DNA from: Candidatus Nanopelagicales bacterium
GTDB lineage: Bacteria; Actinomycetota; Actinomycetes; S36-B12
Reading direction: 5' to 3'
NCBI GenBank assembly: GCA_018399515.1
Contig: JAGYOB010000255.1
Coordinates: 1 to 6,149, forward strand
DNA: 6,149 bases
Below, piece by piece: positions 1-4,690 of the stretch. The position numbers and the translations under genes are program-made. Position 1 is the first letter of the stretch, and the number at the start of each line of letters is the position of its first letter. The notes under the pieces are model-generated. The model made no database searches, was not told where the DNA came from, and was given only the letters and a program-made list of their open reading frames with translations.

Positions 1-246
1 GCGAACCTCCACGTTCGCGGATACAAGGAGGAAGGATCGACCACCACACCATTCGACATGTGCGTGCGCAATCAGATCGATCGTTTCCACCTGGTCGTTG
101 ATGTCATCGATCGAGTTCCGGGGTTGGCCACCGAAGCTGCCTGGCTGCGCCAGCGCATGAGTGACCAGTTGATCACCCATCGCCAATACGTCGTCGAGCG
201 TGGAGTCGACATGCCTGAGATCACAGAGTGGACCTTTCAGACGTGA
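1..246 (+). CDS. xfp: Phosphoketolase (xylulose-5-P/fructose-6-P), C-terminal fragment
   Basis: This is the last 81 residues of a thiamine-diphosphate-dependent phosphoketolase; the 5' part lies beyond the left edge. The family cleaves xylulose-5-phosphate and/or fructose-6-phosphate with inorganic phosphate to acetyl phosphate plus glyceraldehyde-3-phosphate or erythrose-4-phosphate in the cytoplasm. The frame is open from base 1. It shows the family's C-terminal landmarks in order: VRGYKEEG (fragment residues 5-12), TTTPFDM (14-20), the block NQIDRFHLVVDVIDRVPG (24-41), and the closing DMPEITEWTF. The usual family tail is very similar (MPEI..W.W), so the C-terminus appears intact. Full-length members are roughly 800 residues, so about nine tenths is missing here. 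The TGA stop is embedded in the GTG start of the acetate kinase gene, which indicates an xfp-ackA operon. Which sugar phosphate is preferred cannot be judged from this fragment. Confidence 0.95.
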   Translation, partial: ANLHVRGYKEEGSTTTPFDMCVRNQIDRFHLVVDVIDRVPGLATEAAWLRQRMSDQLITHRQYVVERGVDMPEITEWTFQT

Positions 247-1373
247 TCGCTCTTGTCGTCAATGTCGGTTCCTCATCCATCAAGATCGACGGAGTCCGAC
301 CTGACGGCGAAAGTGCGTTCAGTCGCACCATAGATTCAAGCCCCGGCTCTGCCCAGGGCATCGAGTCGACCATGCGCGAGGTCTGGAACACCCTCACAGA
401 GCGGGATCGTTGCGACATCGCTGTCATCGGTCATCGGATCGTGCACGGTGGCAGCACCTTCACCGACTCTGTGATCATCGATCAGGAAGTCCGTGATGCA
501 ATCGACGAATGCACTGATCTGGCACCCTTGCACAATCCGCTGAACCTCGCCGGGGTCGATGCCATGCAACGCATCGCCCCTGGGATCCCGCAGGTCGCCG
601 TATTCGATACGGCATTCCACCGCACACTTGATACCGCCGCTCGAACATATCCCCTGCCGGAGACGTTGTGTAGCGAACTGGGCATCGAACGATTCGGTTT
701 CCACGGGATCTCCGTCGCCGGAGCTGTCCGTCAGACGGCCGCGCTGATGAAACGTGCGGCATCCGACCTGCGCTTGGTCGTCGCGCATGTGGGATCCGGA
801 GCCAGTGTCACGGCAGTCCGCAATGGACGCAGCATCGACACCACGATGGGCTGGACACCCTTGGAAGGGGTGATGATGTCGACGCGCAGCGGCGATCTCG
901 ATCCCGCGATCGTATTGGCTCTCGTCGACCATCTCGGCTCCACCGATGCGGTGACCGATCTGCTCGAGCATGACAGTGGTCTGATCGGATTGGGCGGCGC
1001 CACGGACATGCGCGAGATCGAACGGCGCAAGGCAGAGGGGAATGATTCCGCCGAGACCGCCTGGTCGGTGTATGTGCACCGTTTGCGGCGTGCGATCGGT
1101 GCGATGCACGCCGTCGTCGGTGGTGCCGATGCTCTCGTGTTCACCGCCGGAGTAGGCGAACATGATCCGCTCCTGCGCGAAGCGGTGTGCGCCGGCTGGG
1201 CGAGATTGGGAATCGATGTGGATCGACCCCGCAATCGCACTGTGACAGCTCCTGAGCAGGCCGTCGACATCGCTGCGGTGGGTGCACCCGTTCGCATCAT
1301 CGTTGTTCCCGCTGACGAGTCTGGTGAAATCGCCCGTCAAGCCTTCGCCCTGATCGGACACCGCTCGAACTAA
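243..1373 (+). CDS. ackA: Acetate kinase, divergent
   Basis: This 376-residue ASKHA-fold kinase transfers phosphate between acetyl phosphate and ADP to give acetate and ATP. Family motifs appear in order: NVGSSSIK (7-14), GHRIVHGG (63-70, Arg65), APLHNP (94-99, His97), FDTAFH (121-126, Asp122), FGFHG (151-155, His154), AHVGSG (181-186, His182), TTMGWTPLEG (200-209), TRSGDLDP (214-221, Arg215), GLIGLGGATDMR (246-257), FTAGVGEH (300-307) and PADE (356-359, Glu359). With an offset of about 26 these match the known active-site residues of Methanosarcina thermophila AckA (Arg91, His123, Asp148, His180, His208, Arg241, Glu384). Two normally conserved residues differ: the second His of FHGTSH is Val158, and Asn of HLGNG is Ser185. 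The protein is short for the family (about 400), mostly before residue 63. The GTG at 243 is chosen because it overlaps the xfp stop and puts the phosphate-binding motif at the usual N-terminal distance; an in-frame GTG at 228 would add five residues. Acetate kinase is the best call, though another acyl kinase of the family is possible. Confidence 0.93.
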   Translation: MIALVVNVGSSSIKIDGVRPDGESAFSRTIDSSPGSAQGIESTMREVWNTLTERDRCDIAVIGHRIVHGGSTFTDSVIIDQEVRDAIDECTDLAPLHNPLNLAGVDAMQRIAPGIPQVAVFDTAFHRTLDTAARTYPLPETLCSELGIERFGFHGISVAGAVRQTAALMKRAASDLRLVVAHVGSGASVTAVRNGRSIDTTMGWTPLEGVMMSTRSGDLDPAIVLALVDHLGSTDAVTDLLEHDSGLIGLGGATDMREIERRKAEGNDSAETAWSVYVHRLRRAIGAMHAVVGGADALVFTAGVGEHDPLLREAVCAGWARLGIDVDRPRNRTVTAPEQAVDIAAVGAPVRIIVVPADESGEIARQAFALIGHRSN

Positions 1374-2983
1374 ACCGATTCCAGCACCGCCATCGCGGCC
1401 GCTCGCCCGGGGATGCCGCTGACTCCACCACCGCGGCGCGCGCCCGCCCCGCAGACGAGCACATTGGCGATGCTGGTCTCCACGCCCCAGGATCCGGGGA
1501 CCGAGTCGGGTGCACCCGGAGTGCCGTCGTCATCAGCAGCCCACGGCCAGCGCAGATCCCGATGGAAGATGTGCCCACCGGGCAAACCGACCGACGCCTG
1601 CAACTCCAGGGGTGTGCGCGCCTCGACACACTGTTCGCCATCCGCATCGCGGGCAAGGCAGTCGCGGATCGGTTCATCGCAGAACGCGTCGATCCCATCC
1701 AGGTAACCCTCGACCAGCCGATCACGTACCGCATCATGATCGTCACCGCTGAACAGACTGGCGGGTGTGTGCAGCCCGAACAAGGTCATCGTGTGCCAAC
1801 CGCGCTGCTGCAGGTCCGCACCGAGGATGGACGGGTCGGTGAGGGTGTGACAGTAGATCTCCGCGGGCAGGTGATCGGGGACCCGACCGGCGATGCCGCG
1901 AGCGAAGGATTCCTCGAGAACCGATAGCGATTCATCGATGTGCAGCGTGCCGGCGAACGCAACTCGCGGATCAACCCCGCTGCGCAATCGCGGCAGTCGC
2001 GTCAGCAGCATGTTGACCTTCATCTGCGAACCCTGGGGCATCTGCGAACCCTGGGGCATCCGCGGTCCCGAAGGACGACCCATGAGGGCATCGAGGGTGT
2101 GCGGTGCCGCATTCGACAGCACCCATCCGCATTCGGCCGTGTGCTCCCCGCCATCGGCATCGATCCAGCGAACCTCACCTCGGCGACCATCGGCAGCGAC
2201 CGATGTCACGCGCGCCGAAGTGGTGATCTGCGCTCCGGCTGCGACGGCGGCTCGATACAGGGCACCACTGACCGCTCCCATGCCACCGACGGGAACCTTC
2301 CACTCACCCGTCCCGTCTCCGACCAGGTGGTACAGCCAGCACCTGTTGGCCAGCAGCGATGAGTCGAAAAGTGAGGCGTACGTGCCGATCAATCCATCGG
2401 TGGCCACGACACCGCGCACGTCATCATCGACGAAGGATTCCATGAGCGTCTCCCCGAGGGGGGTCTCGGCGATCATCGCCCACGTGTGATCCCCCGCGGC
2501 CTCGGTGACCAGTGACCGTGCCTCCTCCCGCGAGGGCAGGCGATCCAGCATGGTCGGGGCGAGGGCCCGCGCTGCAGCCTCCATGCGTCCGTAGATGTCC
2601 TGCCACATCCGATAGTCACCCTCGCCCCCGGTCACCTCCGCGAAGGACGCCTCCGTTGCCGGGCCAGGGTGGCGTTCGATCAGCAACCCGGTATCCCGCC
2701 CGCCTCGGTGCACCGGCGTGAACGACGCCACGTCGCGTGATCGAAGTTCAATACCCAAGCCCAGGTCGTCGATGATCGCCTGCGGCATCAGCGACACCAG
2801 GTAGGAGTATCGCGAGAGTCGAGCGTCGACACCGGCGAATGCCTGCGCAGAGATCGCTGCACCACCGGGCACGTCGCCCTGCTCCAGCACGAGAACACTG
2901 CGCCCGGCTCGGGCGAGATAAGCCGCTGCTGTCAACCCGTTGTGGCCACCACCGATGATGATCACGTCATGTGTTCGACTCAC
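1370..2983 (-). CDS. FAD-dependent oxidoreductase, phytoene dehydrogenase-like (PYROXD2 type)
   Basis: This 537-residue protein has an N-terminal Rossmann dinucleotide-binding site, DVIIIGGGHNGLTAA (6-20), followed by the acidic ribose-binding residue Glu34 in VLVLEQ and the GGAA turn (40-43). The C-terminal FAD-contact block NVLVCGAGARRGGGVSG (507-523) ends in PGRAA. The middle carries KVPVGGMGAVSGAL (229-242) and QMKVNMLL (320-327). This order and length fit the phytoene-desaturase/PYROXD2 branch of the amine-oxidase-like flavoproteins. No carotenoid gene is nearby, so desaturation of phytoene is not supported and the substrate is unknown. No signal peptide or membrane helix is evident. The GTG start at 2983 overlaps the TGA of the upstream aminotransferase and is preceded by a good ribosome binding site, so the two are coupled. 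Its TAG stop overlaps the TAA of the convergent ackA by 4 bp. Residues 309-320 include an exact duplicated hexapeptide from an 18-bp tandem repeat. Confidence 0.9.
   Translation of the reverse strand: MSRTHDVIIIGGGHNGLTAAAYLARAGRSVLVLEQGDVPGGAAISAQAFAGVDARLSRYSYLVSLMPQAIIDDLGLGIELRSRDVASFTPVHRGGRDTGLLIERHPGPATEASFAEVTGGEGDYRMWQDIYGRMEAAARALAPTMLDRLPSREEARSLVTEAAGDHTWAMIAETPLGETLMESFVDDDVRGVVATDGLIGTYASLFDSSLLANRCWLYHLVGDGTGEWKVPVGGMGAVSGALYRAAVAAGAQITTSARVTSVAADGRRGEVRWIDADGGEHTAECGWVLSNAAPHTLDALMGRPSGPRMPQGSQMPQGSQMKVNMLLTRLPRLRSGVDPRVAFAGTLHIDESLSVLEESFARGIAGRVPDHLPAEIYCHTLTDPSILGADLQQRGWHTMTLFGLHTPASLFSGDDHDAVRDRLVEGYLDGIDAFCDEPIRDCLARDADGEQCVEARTPLELQASVGLPGGHIFHRDLRWPWAADDDGTPGAPDSVPGSWGVETSIANVLVCGAGARRGGGVSGIPGRAAAMAVLESV
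2021..2056. repeat. 18-bp perfect tandem duplication inside the oxidoreductase gene
   Basis: The unit CATCTGCGAACCCTGGGG occurs twice head to tail (2021-2038 and 2039-2056). On the minus strand it adds six codons in frame and gives the repeated peptide MPQGSQMPQGSQ just before the conserved QMKVNMLL segment. A third, degenerate start of the unit (CATCCGCGG) follows. The reading frame is kept, so the gene is lengthened and not broken. Confidence 0.95.
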
Positions 2984-4170
2984 AGCCGCACCACCTTCTG
3001 CAATCTGGTTAACGCTTCGATCAGCGTGTCATCGGCCTTACCGAAAGCCCAGCGAATCGACTGTGCTCCCAATTCCGGGTCATCGCAGAACACCTGGATC
3101 GGGATCGCAGCGACGCCGGCGTGGTCGGGCAGCCATTCGCACATCTGGCGACCATCGACGTTGCGTCCCTCAATACGGGCAAAGGGGCCGAGGTCACTTG
3201 TTGCGAAATACGTCCCCTGGGATTCGGTCACCTCGAAGCCGAGTGAGCGCAGCCCACCGGTGAGCAGATCGCGCTTGGTCTGCATCTGCGCTCGCAATCC
3301 GTCGAAGTATGCATCGGGCAATCGCAATCCCGCGGCGATCGCGTACTGGAACGGCCCTCCGGAGACATACGACAGGTGCTGTCGCACGACGCGAACGGCT
3401 GCGATCAGATCCTGCGGACCACTGCCCCACCCGATTTTCCAGCCGGTGAAAGAGAAGGACTTCCCACCGCTTCCGACGCTGATCGTGCGCTCGAACATTC
3501 CCGGCAGGGTTGAGATCGGGATGTGCGGGTGACCGTCGAACCACAGATGCGCATACGCCTCGTCGGATAGCACGATCAAGTCGTGCTCGACGGCGAGGTC
3601 CGCGATGGCCTGCAATTCCTCTCGGGTGAACACGACTCCGGTCGGGTTGTGCGGGCTGTTCAGCAGCAGTACACGGGTGCGCGCAGTGATCGCGTCGGCG
3701 AGCGCATCGATATCCGGTCGATACGACGGTGGCCGAAGCGGCACGCTCACCCGGGTCGCTCCGGCGAGCGCGATACCTGCGCCGTACAGATCGAACCACG
3801 GCTCGAAGACGACGACCTCATCCCCGGGTTCGCACAGAGCAAGCAGGGCCGATTGCAGCACCTCGCTCGCACCGGTGCCGATGACCACCTCGGTGTCAGG
3901 GTCGATGCTCAGGCCATAGAAACGCGACTGGTGCTCGGCTACCGCAAGGCGCAGGTCGGGCAGTCCATGCGCGGGTGGGTATTGATTGCCGCGACCATCC
4001 GCGATCGCTGCCCTCGCGATGTCTTGGAGTTCGGCAGGGCCATCCTCATCGGGAAAGCCCTGGCCGAGGTTGATCGCACCCGACGCCTGAGCCAGAGACG
4101 ACATCTGGCCGAAGATGCTGGCCGCGTGCGGGCGCATGCGCTCCACCAGGGCCGGGGTGCGGGTGACCAT
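2980..4170 (-). CDS. PLP-dependent aminotransferase, fold type I (DapC/kynurenine aminotransferase-like)
   Basis: This 396-residue class I/II aminotransferase uses pyridoxal phosphate to move an amino group between an amino acid and a 2-oxo acid in the cytoplasm. Visible motifs are INLGQGFPDEDGP (33-45), NQYPPAHGLPDLR (62-74), GTGASEVLQSAL (98-109, phosphate-binding region), NSPHNPTG (171-178, Asn175), LSDEAY (201-206, Asp203 and Tyr206), SGGKSFSFTGWKIGW (234-248, Lys237 as Schiff-base lysine) and SIRWAFGK (371-378, Arg373 for the substrate carboxylate). The pattern closely resembles actinobacterial N-succinyldiaminopimelate aminotransferase (DapC, lysine/peptidoglycan pathway) and the kynurenine/methionine aminotransferases of the same subgroup, so the substrate stays open. 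The ATG at 4170 is chosen because family similarity starts at MVTRTP. A longer frame reaching 4242 would add 24 unlike residues and run through the divergent promoter region into the neighbouring gene. It is the first gene of a two-gene operon with the oxidoreductase. Confidence 0.92.
   Translation of the reverse strand: MVTRTPALVERMRPHAASIFGQMSSLAQASGAINLGQGFPDEDGPAELQDIARAAIADGRGNQYPPAHGLPDLRLAVAEHQSRFYGLSIDPDTEVVIGTGASEVLQSALLALCEPGDEVVVFEPWFDLYGAGIALAGATRVSVPLRPPSYRPDIDALADAITARTRVLLLNSPHNPTGVVFTREELQAIADLAVEHDLIVLSDEAYAHLWFDGHPHIPISTLPGMFERTISVGSGGKSFSFTGWKIGWGSGPQDLIAAVRVVRQHLSYVSGGPFQYAIAAGLRLPDAYFDGLRAQMQTKRDLLTGGLRSLGFEVTESQGTYFATSDLGPFARIEGRNVDGRQMCEWLPDHAGVAAIPIQVFCDDPELGAQSIRWAFGKADDTLIEALTRLQKVVRL
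2991..2997 (-). promoter_or_regulatory. Ribosome binding site for the oxidoreductase
   Basis: On the minus strand the sequence AAGGTGG lies 7 nt before the GTG at 2983, inside the last codons of the aminotransferase gene. It is purine-rich and well spaced, and it supports the GTG that overlaps the upstream TGA as the true start. Confidence 0.65.
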
Positions 4171-4178
4171 GATCGACG

Positions 4179-4184
4179 ACCCTA
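4179..4184 (-). promoter_or_regulatory. Candidate -10 element for a leaderless aminotransferase transcript
   Basis: On the minus strand TAGGGT fits the actinobacterial TANNNT -10 pattern and ends 8 nt before the ATG at 4170. At that distance transcription would begin at or next to the start codon, giving a leaderless mRNA. No convincing -35 box is seen 17-18 bp upstream. The AGGG within it could instead serve as a ribosome binding site about 9 nt from the ATG, so the two readings compete. Confidence 0.35.
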
Positions 4185-4203
4185 GCCGCCATCTGCCACC
4201 CAT

Positions 4204-4212
4204 AGGGCAGGA
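4204..4212 (+). promoter_or_regulatory. Ribosome binding site (or overlapping -10) of the small conserved gene
   Basis: AGGGCAGGA lies 7 nt before the ATG at 4220 and is a reasonable Shine-Dalgarno sequence, which supports that start over longer in-frame options. The overlapping hexamer CAGGAT (4208-4213), 6 nt before the ATG, could alternatively act as a -10 element of a leaderless transcript. The sequence alone does not decide between them. Confidence 0.45.
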
Positions 4213-4219
4213 TGGACCC

Positions 4220-4690
4220 ATGCCCCAGATCGAATACGTCACCCTCGCCCATCACGCTGAAGCGATCAACGGCCTGCTGTACCTGCAGGGCGCCGGCTGG
4301 AGCGACATGGATCAGCCGTTGGACAGCGATGGCAATCCTGGCACCGTCCACCTGGGCATCGGGGTCAGCCTGCTCATCGGCTGGAACGAGACCAATCGCG
4401 CTTATCCGCTCACCGTGAGCGTGGAGCATGAGGACGGCGAGCAGTTATTCGCTGTCGAGGGCGCCGTCGAGGCGGGGCGACCTGCGGGGGCGACTCCCGG
4501 AGCGGACATGCGCAGTGTGCTGGCCGTCAGCGGTGAGGTGCAGTTCGGACGACCGGGTCGCTACGTCGTCACCGCCACCGTCGGCGACGACATCGGCGGC
4601 AGCGCCCGCTCGGTGCAGTTCCGGGTGAACTTCCCGAACGGGACGCCCCCGGCGGCAACGGGTCCGGCCGACTTCACGCTCCCGGAGTAG
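4220..4690 (+). CDS. Small conserved actinobacterial protein of unknown function (DUF6941-like)
   Basis: This is a 156-residue soluble protein with no signal peptide, membrane helix or recognisable catalytic motif. It resembles a family common in Actinomycetota that I believe is DUF6941; that label is from memory. Landmarks are the N-terminal IEYVTLAHHAEAINGLLYLQGAGW (4-27, split here only as a description of position), HLGIGVSLLIGWNETN (44-59), YPLTVSVEHEDG (62-73), VEAGRPAG (83-90) and a C-terminal beta-rich segment with RYVVTATVG (114-122) and SVQFRVN (131-137). Alternating hydrophobic residues suggest a beta-sandwich fold. The tail (139-156) is rich in Pro and Ala and is probably disordered. 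The ATG at 4220 has a ribosome binding site, and family-like sequence begins right there. The gene is divergent from the aminotransferase across 49 bp, and its last 17 bp overlap the end of the convergent lyase gene. Its role is unknown. Confidence 0.85.
   Translation: MPQIEYVTLAHHAEAINGLLYLQGAGWSDMDQPLDSDGNPGTVHLGIGVSLLIGWNETNRAYPLTVSVEHEDGEQLFAVEGAVEAGRPAGATPGADMRSVLAVSGEVQFGRPGRYVVTATVGDDIGGSARSVQFRVNFPNGTPPAATGPADFTLPE

Noticed and set aside
70..120. Clustered GATC/ATCGATCG motifs that could suggest a binding or methylation site array
   Set aside because: They fall in frame on Ile-Asp and Arg-Ile-Asp codons of conserved phosphoketolase residues and recur across the window where such codons occur, so coding explains them.
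731..1300. 189-codon minus-strand frame within ackA
   Set aside because: Its Arg/Ser/Ala/Pro-rich translation has no motif, and it is wholly contained in ackA on the opposite strand.
336..1361. Long open frame (341 codons) on the minus strand opposite ackA
   Set aside because: It lies fully antisense to a clearly recognised acetate kinase and its translation has no family motif. Its His/Arg/Gly/Asp-rich composition is typical of a GC-rich shadow frame.
1374..1450. GC-rich stretch just after ackA (including GCGGCCGC) as a terminator hairpin
   Set aside because: It encodes the conserved FAD-contact end of the oxidoreductase, lacks a stem followed by a T-run, and the short palindrome is explained by Ala codons.
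1893..2489. 198-codon plus-strand frame inside the oxidoreductase gene
   Set aside because: It is antisense to a well-supported flavoprotein and has low-complexity Ser/Arg/Pro-rich translation without a plausible ribosome binding site or family.
1370..2983. Assignment of the flavoprotein as a carotenoid phytoene desaturase (crtI)
   Set aside because: The sequence fits the broader PYROXD2-like branch, and no phytoene synthase or other carotenoid gene is nearby, so only a general oxidoreductase call is supported.
3583..4185. 200-codon plus-strand frame opposite the aminotransferase
   Set aside because: The minus-strand frame contains the full set of PLP aminotransferase motifs, while this one contains none.
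4115..4219. Upstream extension of the small conserved gene
   Set aside because: It would overlap the aminotransferase N-terminus. The ATG at 4220 has a ribosome binding site and begins the family-like sequence.
4171..4242. 24-residue N-terminal extension of the aminotransferase
   Set aside because: The extra residues do not resemble the family and would overlap the start of the divergent gene. The ATG at 4170 fits family length and a nearby start signal.
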